Made by a program: the position numbers and the translations under genes
Source of the DNA: DSQK01 sp964550175
GTDB lineage: Archaea; Nanobdellota; Nanobdellia; Woesearchaeales; ARS49
Length of the DNA stretch: 64,000 nucleotides
Assembly: GCA_964550175.1 (NCBI GenBank)
Contig: CAZJXP010000001.1
Coordinates: 248,001 to 312,000, forward strand
Direction: 5' to 3'
The notes under the pieces: model-generated
Told to the model about the DNA's origin: nothing
What the model saw: the letters and a program-made list of their open reading frames with translations, nothing else
The model's database searches: none
In this document: one piece after another, positions 25,367 through 33,819 of the stretch
Position numbering within the stretch: position 1 is the first letter of the stretch
How the letters are laid out: each line of letters starts with the position of its first letter

Positions 25367-25693
25367 TTACCAGATAGAATCGTCGTAATTCAATTCATCA
25401 TTGATCACGACAACATGAATTCTGTCTGCGCAATGCGCTTCCAACGAATGCGCAAACTCCGTCATCTCATCACGCACGGCCTGCCCATAGACATTGATTT
25501 GGTTGCGAGCAAGGTCGAAATCCCCGACATGCAAACGAGGAGCTTCCATCCCGAAAAGCGCGCCCAAACAGCCGCATTTACCTTCGCGAGAAAGATACAA
25601 CGTGTAACCCGGAGACGTTTTCGGACTGATTTGATATCCCTTGCGTTCGCAGAAATCAATCACTTGCGCGCGATCTAATGACATGAACCTCAC
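25367..25693 (-). CDS. Small hypothetical protein
   Basis: 108 residues if started at the GTG at 25693, which overlaps the upstream lipoprotein stop in a GTGA arrangement; an ATG at 25684 would give 105. Contains two nearby cysteines (KCGCLG) and an acidic C-terminus. No family recognised. It follows the lipoprotein gene directly and converges on the helicase fragment without a gap. Confidence 0.6.
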   Translation of the reverse strand: MRFMSLDRAQVIDFCERKGYQISPKTSPGYTLYLSREGKCGCLGALFGMEAPRLHVGDFDLARNQINVYGQAVRDEMTEFAHSLEAHCADRIHVVVINDELNYDDSIW

Positions 25694-26388
25694 TCCAAAT
25701 GATACTCGATTAACTCAGTCGTTGTTTTAATTCCGTCGCTGATGATAATGCTCTTGACCAAGCCTGACTCGAAGCCAGGAACCAAAGGAGAGGCCCAGAT
25801 GTCCTTGCGCGTTGCCCCATCAAATGAGCTCTTGTGCAACACCCAGAACGTCCCTGCGGGAACGGTCACTTGCTCAAGACCATCTAAAACAGGCGTCGTT
25901 GCCGAGAAGCCCTGGATGGACTCTTCCGCCCAACGGCTGTTTCTGCCGAGCACTTGCGCATCGGAGAACGCGCCCCTGCGCTCGTTCCAGATGATGAGAT
26001 ACTTCGTGTCATCGCACCACAGCGTTTGCGTGCGCGACTCGCCGATTCGGGTCGAGTTGCGCTCGATGCCGATGCACGGGTCGGATTTGTAGTAGGTTGA
26101 AATCATGCTGTAAGAACGCACCGCGGGAGAAACTCCCTCTTCGGTCGTCGTGATGCTGTACTTTGCCCATTGGCCTTCGTTCAATTCACGGGTCAAAAAC
26201 GTCGCCTTGTCGCCAACGACTGATATGTTGAGTGAATCAAAAGTCGGCTTGTCGATCACAACAGGAGTTTCCGCGGGCGCGTCAGAAACGACCAGCGTGT
26301 CAACCGTAACCGGCGTGAATTCCTCTTTTATGACCGGAGCACACGCTACCAAGAACAGCAAAATAGCGATATATTTCCAAGCCCCCAT
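25690..26388 (-). CDS. Lipoprotein of unknown function
   Basis: 232 residues. The signal peptide ends in a lipobox (FLVAC, Cys16), so it should be lipidated and cleaved by LspA. The mature part is beta-rich, with a pair of cysteines at about 104 and 124. ATFLTRELNEGQWAKYSITT resembles lipid- or ligand-binding beta-sandwich proteins, but no family is clear. It is one of five lipobox proteins in the window. Confidence 0.78.
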   Translation of the reverse strand: MGAWKYIAILLFLVACAPVIKEEFTPVTVDTLVVSDAPAETPVVIDKPTFDSLNISVVGDKATFLTRELNEGQWAKYSITTTEEGVSPAVRSYSMISTYYKSDPCIGIERNSTRIGESRTQTLWCDDTKYLIIWNERRGAFSDAQVLGRNSRWAEESIQGFSATTPVLDGLEQVTVPAGTFWVLHKSSFDGATRKDIWASPLVPGFESGLVKSIIISDGIKTTTELIEYHLE

Positions 26389-26637
26389 ACCGAGAATAGT
26401 GGAAAATAGGGTATTTAAAGGTTATGAAGGAAATTATTGATTGTTTTAGCTCTAACTGCTCAAAATCTATCGGGGAAAGAACGGCCGGGGACGACGTGTT
26501 CCGACATTGTTGAGCTGAGAGAACGTTGCAAACCTGTTTCCGAAGGAAACAGATATCATTTGTTTCTCGAAGCGAGACAAAGAGGAATTTAATCAAATTT
26601 TAGAAAAATTTGAAAAATAAAAAAGAAGAAATCAGCC
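26389..26637. repeat. Intergenic region with a degenerate palindrome (copy I)
   Basis: CAAAATCTATCGGGGAAAGA (26461-26480) matches the reversed left end of the dispersed element. A perfect hairpin CTGTTTCC-GAA-GGAAACAG lies at 26534-26552, and a second weaker one follows at about 26560-26581. The plus strand also holds GTATTTAAAG near 26411, the reverse of the promoter of the lipoprotein gene at 25690. No gene seen. Confidence 0.5.
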
Positions 26638-27225
26638 CTAATAGTCAGGCATCTGGCCCTGGTACTGCTGCATCTGCTGCAACAGCGCGGCCATGTCCTG
26701 GAACTCGACGTTCGAAGGCGGCGTGAACGAGTCGCCGGACGGTGTCCAGGCGCTGCAGCGCACATTCGCTGCCGTGTCGGCATAATCAGCCGCGGTGTTA
26801 GGCGCCTGCGGCGTTGACGGATAATCATCCGCCAAATCCTCAGCCATCTGCTTCATCGCAGCCAATTCATACTTGACCCCTTGGGTACCCGACCACGAGT
26901 AGAGCCAAACGCCATCTGAGATGGTGTAGGCATCCGTTCCTTGCGCCATCATTTCTATGCGCTGGCGGGTTCCGTCCATATACATGGTGACAGTTCCGTC
27001 AGGCGTCGAAAACTCGCACTTGGCTGACCTTCCTAAGGTGAGCAATTCCCTTAAATCATTCGAGAATCCGGAAGCTGCCGGAGTGACGACCATTTCCTCA
27101 ACGTTATCAACGTCTGCGCCGGGTGCAGGCATGCCTAACGACGGCGAGGCCTCTCGCTCAGCCGGAGCCGACGAGCAAGCCATGACAAGCACGGACAACA
27201 TAACTAAGTACAATAGTTTTTTCAT
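26638..27225 (-). CDS. Lipoprotein of unknown function
   Basis: 195 residues with a clear lipoprotein signal: basic MKK start, hydrophobic core, lipobox LVMAC (Cys17). The linker (18-50) is Ala/Pro/Ser-rich. The folded part (55-130) has CEFSTPDGTVTMYMDGTRQR, reminiscent of outer-surface lipoproteins that bind small ligands. A Gln/Met-rich C-terminus follows (180-195). It heads a run of three genes that encode envelope proteins. Confidence 0.78.
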   Translation of the reverse strand: MKKLLYLVMLSVLVMACSSAPAEREASPSLGMPAPGADVDNVEEMVVTPAASGFSNDLRELLTLGRSAKCEFSTPDGTVTMYMDGTRQRIEMMAQGTDAYTISDGVWLYSWSGTQGVKYELAAMKQMAEDLADDYPSTPQAPNTAADYADTAANVRCSAWTPSGDSFTPPSNVEFQDMAALLQQMQQYQGQMPDY

Positions 27226-27229
27226 GGTA

Positions 27230-27661
27230 TTACCCCAACAATCCCATCATTGAGGCGCCGCCCATGGCAAGCCCCGCGCCGACAAACAAAGCAGCAACGA
27301 TGAAGCTGATGACCGCCATCAGCACGAAGCTCATGACGAACCAGACGAGCCAGACCAGCACGGCTTTACCCGTGTCCAAATGGTACTTGCTCTTGATCTG
27401 CGTGATTCCCAAATAGACGGAAAGCACCAACGAGATCAACGGCGCGAGGAATCCGCCGACGATCGGCAGAAACCCGAGAATGAACGAGGCCGCGTAGCTG
27501 ACGATGCCCACGATCAACGCGATCATGAACGCCGTGCTGAAGCTGCCCTTGAGCTTGAATATCTTGGCGGTGATGAACAATAGTATCGAGCTCACCACAA
27601 TTCCGATAATCGCAAATATCAATCCTGCAAAGAATCCCAATCCTGTTCCCAACATTGCCAT
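27230..27661 (-). CDS. Yip1-like small membrane protein
   Basis: 143 residues with four or five membrane helices (about 7-30, 39-62, 66-85, 97-120 and 118-138). Pattern and length resemble archaeal Yip1-type or DUF proteins: small-residue-rich helices and a short polar loop near residue 90. No catalytic motif. It ends four bases before the lipoprotein gene on the same strand and is probably cotranscribed. Confidence 0.65.
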   Translation of the reverse strand: MAMLGTGLGFFAGLIFAIIGIVVSSILLFITAKIFKLKGSFSTAFMIALIVGIVSYAASFILGFLPIVGGFLAPLISLVLSVYLGITQIKSKYHLDTGKAVLVWLVWFVMSFVLMAVISFIVAALFVGAGLAMGGASMMGLLG

Positions 27662-27727
27662 TTCAGTCCCCCCCGAGTGTTTATTCGTTACTAATAAATC
27701 AAAATAAAAAAAACAAAATAGAGCTTC

Positions 27728-28066
27728 TTAGAAGCTGAACTTGTCCGCGTACTTGCCGATGACCGGCAACGGCTTCTCCTTGCCCGTGAGCGCGTTGATG
27801 ATGCCGATGATCCAGAGGACCAAGATCAACAAGTTGCCGAGCGGGATGATGATGAACCAGCCGATGATCGGAATAACCGTTCCGACAATCGAGATGATCA
27901 CCGCAAGGATGAACAGAACCAAGCTCTGCTTTGCGTGATACATCGCGAACTTGTTGTCCTTCTTCAACAAGAAGACCAACACGAATCCGATGATGCTCAA
28001 CAAGTACGCCAGAAACGCCCAGAGCTTGCCTTCATCAGAACCCTTTGCTATTGAACCTTTTGCCAT
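27728..28066 (-). CDS. DUF4870/Tic20-like membrane protein
   Basis: 112 residues from the ATG at 28066, which is preceded by a strong AAGGAGGAA site; the longer open frame upstream is therefore not used. Three hydrophobic helices carry the family signature KLWAFLAYLLSIIGFVLVFL, then KFAMYHAKQSLVLFILAV, then WIIGIINALTGKEKPLPVIG. The family is widespread and its role is unclear. Confidence 0.85.
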   Translation of the reverse strand: MAKGSIAKGSDEGKLWAFLAYLLSIIGFVLVFLLKKDNKFAMYHAKQSLVLFILAVIISIVGTVIPIIGWFIIIPLGNLLILVLWIIGIINALTGKEKPLPVIGKYADKFSF

Positions 28067-28127
28067 TGAAATTCCTCCTTTTATAGGGGAGTCCCCCTTC
28101 TGGCCGAATTCTGAGATTGGACGTTTA

Positions 28128-28406
28128 TTAATCTTTCTCCTTGGAAAAGTAGGGGGTTTGGGGAGCAATCATGAGGCAATAATGATTAAAATGGCGGTTT
28201 AAGACCTCGATTGCATCGTTTTTAAGCACCGCATAAAGCACAGGTTGTGGAATGAGCCGTTCTCGTTTGTCGATCACCGCACCGTGCTGTTCCAAGATCG
28301 CTTCAAGGGTTTCGCGCAGACTCGGCTTGACTTCGCCAACAAGTTCGTTCGCCAAATCAGGCCAGTGTTCGGGATTAAAATTTCCGTAATTGAGTTTCAC
28401 CTTCAT
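28128..28406 (-). CDS. Small protein coupled to the subtilase
   Basis: 92 residues from the ATG at 28406, which overlaps the subtilase stop by four bases (ATGA). The longer overlapping frame upstream is a shadow of the subtilase. It is soluble, with a long helical middle (DLANELVGEVKPSLRETLEA) and no known motif. Tight coupling to a cytoplasmic protease suggests a regulator, inhibitor or substrate adaptor; this is inference. Confidence 0.65.
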   Translation of the reverse strand: MKVKLNYGNFNPEHWPDLANELVGEVKPSLRETLEAILEQHGAVIDKRERLIPQPVLYAVLKNDAIEVLNRHFNHYCLMIAPQTPYFSKEKD

Positions 28407-30133
28407 TCCACCCACCTCGCGCAGTCCGGCAATCCGTTGCCGAACCGGCGCTCGTACTGCTTTTGGTCGCTGTAGCCTGAAGCTTTCGAGCATCGCGCGG
28501 CGGCCATCATGATAAGGTCGTCCAAGGAGCTTTGTTTGACGCTCCTTTGCAGCGCGAACGCTCCGGCGACGCACGGCGACGCCATCGAGGTTCCGGATAA
28601 AACTCCGTACTCGTTTCCGGGAAGCGTCGAAAGCACCTGCTCTCCCATCGCGGCGAAATCGACAAACCCCATGTTGCTGAAACTTGAATGCTCTCTTGAA
28701 CGGTTGACGCTGCCGATGGATTGCACCCCGCCCAAGACAGCAGGATAGCTTTCCTTGTCGGGACTCCACTGCGTCGATTCGTTACCCGCGGCGGCAACGA
28801 TCAAGGTGCCGTATTCTCTCGCGGCTTCAACGACTTCCCGTTCTTCTTCGGAACAGCCGGGCGCGCCGAAGCTGCAGTTGATGATCGGGATGCTGTTCTT
28901 GTAGCAGTACTCGAACGCCAGCAAAATGTCCGCCTCTGAGCCGCAGCCGTCCTCGTCCAATACTCGGACTGCCTTCAGCGTGACGTCGGGCGCGATGGAC
29001 TTGACAATTCCGGCAACGTGCGTGCCGTGCCCGTGCATATCCATCGGGTTGTCGGTGTTGCGCACGAAGTCGCGACCCTTGTTTTCGCTGAAACTGCTTG
29101 CCAAAAACGGATGCGTGTAGTCGACGCCCGTGTCCATGATTGCTACGGTGATTCCGTTTCCCCTCGTTGTCTTGTGCGCGGCGTAGGCGTTGATCAAAGC
29201 GACGTGCTCTAACACACCTAACGGTTTCCTTGCGATGGTCGGCTTCGGCAACGGAACGACAATTCTTTTTGCCTGGCGGACGTTGAGAATTTCTCCCATG
29301 GACGTTTTTTCGTTGCTGAGATAGCGCATCAGTCGCGGAAGCTCCTTCGGGTCGTTCTTGATGATCAAAGCAGGACTTGAATCCAGCGCGACGCAGTCCG
29401 AGTCCGCATATCCTTGCACGTAGGCGCACAACGCCCCCATGCAGCGGTCTTTGGGTTTGACTCTAACGATAAGCCGGTCGTTTGACTTCGTGACGTCGTT
29501 GCGGTACGATTCTTCATTTGAACGCCGTTTCGGGGAGAAGATGGTTGGGCTTGACTGAATAGTTTGCTTGACTGTTTTTACCACCGTGAATATTGCTCGA
29601 TCGATCAACGAGTATTCTTCGTTGAGAAATGCGTCGATGGTGCGGTTAGCCTTCTTGAAGTCGCCTGACTGTAGCTGGTTTGCGAGGGTTGCGTAGAACT
29701 TATCATTTGTTTCTCGCTTGAACCCGTCCGAATAGTGTTTTGGAATGACAGTCAATCTCGCATTCGGGGCGTACAAGACTTTCGCGAACTCTTTTGTCAG
29801 AATTCCTAGCTGCCCGTCAAGATTCACTTGTTTGAGCGGGTCGCCGAGAGTGATTGAAATGTCGCTTGATGCGTTTGACTGACGAACGTTTCCGTCAACG
29901 ATGACTATTCCTTTCCTGTAGCCGACGATCAACGCGTCCAATCCGAGCTGTTCTGGATCGCAAGAGGATTCGCCGAACAGTTTGGATTTCAAACTCGTGG
30001 CGTAACTGAATGCGACTTTTTCTGTTTCAGCGACGTTGTTTTTCGGAATGACAAGATTGCCCGCGATGGCGTAGATGCGCTGGTCGTCCTTCGGCGCGAC
30101 GGCGTAGGCGCGCTCATGGTTTGCGATTATCAT
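28403..30133 (-). CDS. Cytoplasmic subtilisin-like serine protease with long N-domain
   Basis: 576 residues from the ATG at 30133; the open frame extends 33 residues further but the extension has no start signal. There is no signal peptide. Residues 1-300 form an uncharacterised domain. The S8 triad is present: IMDTGVD (Asp about 334), HGHGTHVAG (His about 369) and GTSMASP (Ser about 516), with oxyanion Asn in AAAGNES. It should be an active intracellular protease. A 92-residue gene overlaps its stop. Confidence 0.88.
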   Translation of the reverse strand: MIIANHERAYAVAPKDDQRIYAIAGNLVIPKNNVAETEKVAFSYATSLKSKLFGESSCDPEQLGLDALIVGYRKGIVIVDGNVRQSNASSDISITLGDPLKQVNLDGQLGILTKEFAKVLYAPNARLTVIPKHYSDGFKRETNDKFYATLANQLQSGDFKKANRTIDAFLNEEYSLIDRAIFTVVKTVKQTIQSSPTIFSPKRRSNEESYRNDVTKSNDRLIVRVKPKDRCMGALCAYVQGYADSDCVALDSSPALIIKNDPKELPRLMRYLSNEKTSMGEILNVRQAKRIVVPLPKPTIARKPLGVLEHVALINAYAAHKTTRGNGITVAIMDTGVDYTHPFLASSFSENKGRDFVRNTDNPMDMHGHGTHVAGIVKSIAPDVTLKAVRVLDEDGCGSEADILLAFEYCYKNSIPIINCSFGAPGCSEEEREVVEAAREYGTLIVAAAGNESTQWSPDKESYPAVLGGVQSIGSVNRSREHSSFSNMGFVDFAAMGEQVLSTLPGNEYGVLSGTSMASPCVAGAFALQRSVKQSSLDDLIMMAAARCSKASGYSDQKQYERRFGNGLPDCARWVE

Positions 30134-30171
30134 AAAACAGTCTAAGCGATTGTTTTTTAGGTGCGTTTCGC

Positions 30172-30222
30172 AGGAAAAACCGGAAGATTTGCGGAAAAAG
30201 CGGAAGAATTGCGGAAAATCGC
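30172..30222. repeat. Second short repeat type (copy 2), upstream of the subtilase
   Basis: Contains GGAAAAACCGGAAGATTTGC, then GGAAAAAGCGGAAGAATTGC, an internal near-tandem. It is the reverse complement of the sequence at 9636-9680. Relative to the adjacent downstream gene (subtilase on minus, AbrB on plus) both copies have the same orientation. Confidence 0.5.
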
Positions 30223-30252
30223 TTGGCTCCAATATAAAGAAAACGCTAACTC

Positions 30253-30288
30253 TAACGACGAAACAAAACGGGGCGGTAAAAAGTTTAC
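30253..30288. repeat. Dispersed palindrome, half copy E
   Basis: ACGACGAAACAAAACGGGGC followed by GGTAAAAAGT is the reverse complement of the left end of copy A. Only one arm is present. It lies just after the end of the RNR-like gene. Confidence 0.6.
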
Positions 30289-30290
30289 GT

Positions 30291-32051
30291 CTACAAGAAT
30301 GTCATATTTCTGCACTTAAGAGAATGCGCCAGAAGCACCAGTTTCTTGAGGTCTTCCGTCTTAACGGGCTTCGTAATCGGGAACGTGACCGGCCCGTCGC
30401 ACCATTTCTGGAACGCGGCCTGCAGCTTGAGCTGGTGCTCGGCAGACGCTTTCGTGACAAATAGCTTCGCTCCCTTCGGCAACACGCCTTTCTGCGCGAC
30501 CTTGACGATGTCCGCCTTAGTCAAGCCGTTCTTTTTCGCGAACTCGGCAAACAGCGGATGCACCTCCAGCCCATCAGCGAATTTAACAGCATAGGATAAC
30601 GGTTCAAGCATCTTCACGCCCGCGATTGCCGTAACGGCGCTCGGAATTATCGCGGTGACTGAGGCGTTGCGCGTTCCCTTGCTTTTCTTGTCCTTCGCGT
30701 CGAAATTCGGGAACGAGCCGCGCTTCGCCAACTCATTCGACGCTTTTCGCGCCTCATCTGAGATGAATTTCATGAGCTTCTCAGCGTGTTCAATCGCTTT
30801 CGGCGAATCATACGAAATGCCGAGCTTGATGAGCATTTCTGCAAACCCCATCACGCCGAGCCCGATACGTCGATGCGCTTTCGTTATCGCTTCGCTTTCA
30901 GGAGAGGGATATACCGTCACATCGATGGCGTTGTCGAGGAAATGGACGGCGTCGCGAGCGGCTTGCGCCAACCGTTCCCATTCGGGCTTGCCATTCTTGA
31001 CGAACAACGACACGTTCAAGAAACCTGAAAACCAGGACTCCAACGGCACAGGCTCGTCAAGCGTGAGCAACGGCTCGCTAGAGTGGATGATGCGCAGCGC
31101 GATAAGGTCGAAGACCTCCTTCGCCTGCAAGGAACGCGCGAGCTGGTGCGTCTTAGGGTTGACAAGATGATACGCGGACGAAGTCGAAACCGCCTTCAAG
31201 AACGCGTCCGTGAGCACGACTTGCGACGATTTCGCCGTAAATTCAAGAATGTCTGGATGGTCGATGCGCAAACTTGCGGTGTGCATGGCGCGCTTCACGA
31301 CCTCGGTCGAAGTCTCGAACAGGCGCAAGAAACTCATCGGGCCAGAAGCGACGCCGTGCTTGACTTTGTCCCCTTTCGGCCGGATGTGGGAGAATGAAAT
31401 GTTCGCGTGCGTGCCCGCGTGCTGGATAAGGGCAGCTTGCTTAAGCGTTTCGAATATTTCCGGAAGCGAGTCTCCGACGCGCAGGGAAATTGCTGAAACA
31501 AGATTGTTCGACGCGCCCGCGTTCTTCAGGATGGTTTCGTTCGGCAAAAACTCGAGCTTGGACAGCATCGCAAAGAAGCGGTCTTCCACTTTTGAGAGGT
31601 TTTTCGCGTCATGCGCGCGGTCTCCTTGAGCTACGACCTTCGCGACGCGGCGGAACAGCCGCACCGGAGTCTCGGCAATCGTTCCCTGATCGGAGCGCAG
31701 CAGATACTGTTCGCCAAGAACTCGCAAGGTCGTGTCGCTCAACCCTAATTCGTCGCGCACGCCCAGGAAGGTTCTAAATTCTCGCACTTTGTGCTGGCCG
31801 CGGTACTGCAACAAGGATTTGGTCGATTGCTTGTTTTTCAGCAAAGTTTCTTCAATGATGTCTTGAACGTCCTGCGTTGTTGGAATTATAGTGGAGAACA
31901 GTTTCGTCACTGTTTGAACGACGCTTTCGGCGAGCTTCTTCGGGTTCGCCTTCGTGTTTTCAACGGCCTTCGTTATCGCGAGAAGAATCTTTTGGGGTTG
32001 GAACAACTCCAAGGATCCATCACGCTTCCGGATCTGGGCGAGTTTCGCCAT
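30291..32051 (-). CDS. Ribonucleotide reductase homologue with ATP cone but no catalytic cysteines
   Basis: 586 residues. Residues 1-95 are an ATP cone (IRKRDGSLELFQPQKILLAI). The rest aligns by eye with the class I/II RNR barrel: LPNETILKNAG, SGPMSFLRLFETSTEVVKRA, IDHPDILEF, FLDNAIDVTVYPSPESEAIT, RRIGLGVMGFAEML. The active-site positions are changed. The first Cys region reads NNLVSAISLRVGDS (about 183-194), the NPCGE/CNL region reads LDEPVPLESWFSGFLNVS (331-348), and the PTGTIS phosphate loop reads PSAVTAIAG. Only two cysteines occur in the whole protein, both near the C-terminus. It cannot reduce nucleotides by the known mechanism, yet the frame is intact, so a regulatory role is likely. 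Confidence 0.85.
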   Translation of the reverse strand: MAKLAQIRKRDGSLELFQPQKILLAITKAVENTKANPKKLAESVVQTVTKLFSTIIPTTQDVQDIIEETLLKNKQSTKSLLQYRGQHKVREFRTFLGVRDELGLSDTTLRVLGEQYLLRSDQGTIAETPVRLFRRVAKVVAQGDRAHDAKNLSKVEDRFFAMLSKLEFLPNETILKNAGASNNLVSAISLRVGDSLPEIFETLKQAALIQHAGTHANISFSHIRPKGDKVKHGVASGPMSFLRLFETSTEVVKRAMHTASLRIDHPDILEFTAKSSQVVLTDAFLKAVSTSSAYHLVNPKTHQLARSLQAKEVFDLIALRIIHSSEPLLTLDEPVPLESWFSGFLNVSLFVKNGKPEWERLAQAARDAVHFLDNAIDVTVYPSPESEAITKAHRRIGLGVMGFAEMLIKLGISYDSPKAIEHAEKLMKFISDEARKASNELAKRGSFPNFDAKDKKSKGTRNASVTAIIPSAVTAIAGVKMLEPLSYAVKFADGLEVHPLFAEFAKKNGLTKADIVKVAQKGVLPKGAKLFVTKASAEHQLKLQAAFQKWCDGPVTFPITKPVKTEDLKKLVLLAHSLKCRNMTFL

Positions 32052-32106
32052 GCATTTTGATAGGCATGGTGCTTAATAAATATTCGTTATTTTATATATA
32101 GAAAAG

Positions 32107-32122
32107 ATATACTTGAGTATAT
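32107..32122. promoter_or_regulatory. Palindromic operator candidate upstream of the RNR-like gene
   Basis: ATATACT-TG-AGTATAT is a perfect 16-base palindrome located just upstream (on the minus strand) of a TATA-like CTATATATAAAATA at about 32086-32099 that would serve the gene starting at 32051. The position fits a transcription-factor site. The nrd operon inverted repeat (CCACAAT) is not found here. Confidence 0.45.
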
Positions 32123-32167
32123 AATAAGCTCCTCGGAACGTATTAATTTTAAATATAGAAAATAAGT

Positions 32168-32401
32168 CTACTCTTTTGTTACGTGAATGCAATTGACCGG
32201 ACAGTTGTCCGCGGCATCCTGGCTTTTGTCAACATCAGCGACTTCGCGCGTCTCAAGCGTGCCGTCTTTGACCTTGGCGTGCTTGCTCTCCTTCAAATCT
32301 GCGATGTTGTCATCCGCCATCTCCCAACGGGCCGGATCGACTGCTACACAACTCCCGCAACCGATGCATTTCCAGCGCTCGTGCATGATCTTGATGGGCA
32401 T
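32168..32401 (-). CDS. Single-cluster ferredoxin
   Basis: 77 residues. Cysteines CIGCGSC (about 12-18) and the distant CPVNC (about 67-71) give a single [4Fe-4S] site with the classical Cx2Cx2C...CP arrangement. The middle insertion (25-60) is charged. A cytoplasmic one-electron carrier; the redox partner is not evident. It has its own TATA-like box (TTTTTAAG, about 32424) and is divergent from the VIT1/CCC1 gene. Confidence 0.88.
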   Translation of the reverse strand: MPIKIMHERWKCIGCGSCVAVDPARWEMADDNIADLKESKHAKVKDGTLETREVADVDKSQDAADNCPVNCIHVTKE

Positions 32402-32475
32402 GACTTTTGTTCAAATCAACGCCTTAAAAACGTTGTGCATGAAAACGCTTAAATATCGCGAGAACAAAAACCTGC

Positions 32476-33182
32476 TTGTGAAAAAGAGGGAGCTGGCCAG
32501 ACCACAGCATAATGGAGTAGCGTCGCGATTGCGCGACATCATTCTCGGCGGCCAGGACGGCATCGTTAATGTTCTCGGAAACGTGCTTGGAGTTGCGTCT
32601 GCGACCGGCGACACAAAAATCGTCATCATCGCAGGGCTAGCTGCTACGTTTGCGGAAAGCATCTCCATGGGAGCCGTCGCGTACACGTCCACGCAAGCGG
32701 CGCAGGACTACGCCCGAAGCCTTGAGGAACAGGAACGCAAAGAAATCGAAAAGCATCCGGCAAGCGAACGGGCTGAGATAAAATCAATTTTCGCAAAAAA
32801 AGGAATCAAAGGAACGCTGCTGACGAAAGTCGTCGAGCGCATCACCGCGTCGAAACGACGCTGGCTGATGACGATGCTCACGGAAGAGATGCACCTCTCC
32901 TCCGAAAACGGGTCGCCCTTATCGAGCGCGTTCATCGTGTTCTCCGCATCGATGGTCGGCTCCATCATCCCCATCATCCCGTTCTTCTTCATGCCTGTGA
33001 TTCCTGCTATGTTGACGGCGCTCGCGACGTGCAGCGTCGTGCTGTTCATCACCGGCGCGGTGAAAGCTCGCTTGACGGTCGGCACCTGGTGGCGGTCCGG
33101 ACTCTCCTTGATGTTTATCGGCATATTATCCGCGCTCGCCGGATACTTGATAGGAAAGGCGTTAGGCATCGTTCTGTACTAG
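32476..33182 (+). CDS. VIT1/CCC1-family membrane protein (putative iron/manganese transporter)
   Basis: 235 residues from the GTG at 32476. A TATA-like CTTAAATATC (about 32447-32456) suits that leaderless start; an ATG at 32439 would add 12 residues but overlaps the TATA box. RDIILGGQDGIVNVLGNVLG and ESISMGAVAYTSTQAAQDYA are the family's helix 1-2 signatures, followed by a cytoplasmic charged helix (about 75-130) and three more membrane helices. Family members move Fe2+ or Mn2+ out of the cytoplasm. The superoxide dismutase nearby makes a metal or oxidative-stress context plausible. Confidence 0.85.
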
Positions 33183-33192
33183 AAATAAATTT

Positions 33193-33495
33193 TCAAGACG
33201 GCTTTATCGGCGGAGGCGTGATGGTGTCGTCGACTATCTTGTTCAAGTCAACCGTCTTGTAAATCGCCCCGCGCTTGATCTCTTCCCCGAGACGGGTGAC
33301 GGTAGACCACAGCTTCCGCGACTCGTCCAGCGTCACTTCCCGGTCGACGATGACGCGGTACGTGCGGCCGTGGATCTCGAGCGCGAGCTCCTTTCCCAAA
33401 TTATTGTGGTCAAAGCTGCGCAAGTGATTGCAGTAGATGATGCCGGGCTTTTCGGTGTCCCGCAATATGTAGAACTTGTAGTCTTTCTCGTCCAT
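33193..33495 (-). CDS. Small hypothetical protein
   Basis: 100 residues, beta-rich, with GRTYRVIVDREVTLDESRKL in the middle and a Pro-rich C-terminus (TITPPPIKPS). No family recognised. It is 24 bases downstream of the SOD operon on the same strand and converges on the VIT1/CCC1 gene. Confidence 0.55.
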   Translation of the reverse strand: MDEKDYKFYILRDTEKPGIIYCNHLRSFDHNNLGKELALEIHGRTYRVIVDREVTLDESRKLWSTVTRLGEEIKRGAIYKTVDLNKIVDDTITPPPIKPS

Positions 33496-33519
33496 AGTGT
33501 TGAAAAGAAGGGTTTCTAT

Positions 33520-33819
33520 TTAAGGTTTGACGTCCAGATGCGCGAACCGGGCGTACTGGTTTGCGAGCGCGTCGTCAATGCTGTGCTCAATCTTTTCCGC
33601 GATCTTGTCGCGCGGCGAGAAAAAGAACAGGTCGCCAACGACGTCCTGCAGCGCGGAGACTTGGCCCAGAGACAAATCCTTTCGCGACGCGAGAAGAGTT
33701 TTGCCCTCCAACTCCGTTGAAATCTGCGTGCCCGACTTGAACGAGTACTGGTACGGAATCGGAGACTCGCCCGGGAGCAACGGCTTGCCCAGCGCGGCGT
33801 ACCAATCGTAGCGCGTCAT
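33520..33819 (-). CDS. Small hypothetical protein of the SOD operon
   Basis: 99 residues, with TRYDWYAALGKPLLPGESPI at the start and a helical, acidic C-terminal half. No motif recognised. The start overlaps the stop of the preceding 94-residue gene by four bases, which makes it the third gene of the SOD operon. Confidence 0.6.
   Translation of the reverse strand: MTRYDWYAALGKPLLPGESPIPYQYSFKSGTQISTELEGKTLLASRKDLSLGQVSALQDVVGDLFFFSPRDKIAEKIEHSIDDALANQYARFAHLDVKP

Noticed and set aside
28407..28769. Upstream extension of the 92-residue gene into the subtilase
   Set aside because: The extension is Arg-rich shadow of the protease gene; the ATGA overlap at 28403-28406 gives the natural start.
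29573..29585. GTTTTTACCACCG as another repeat end
   Set aside because: It is inside the subtilase coding region, has no inverted partner nearby and no flanking arm similarity.
30291..32051. RNR-like gene as an ordinary active second RNR
   Set aside because: None of the catalytic cysteines, nor the Asn-Cys-Glu set, is present, so it cannot work by RNR chemistry.
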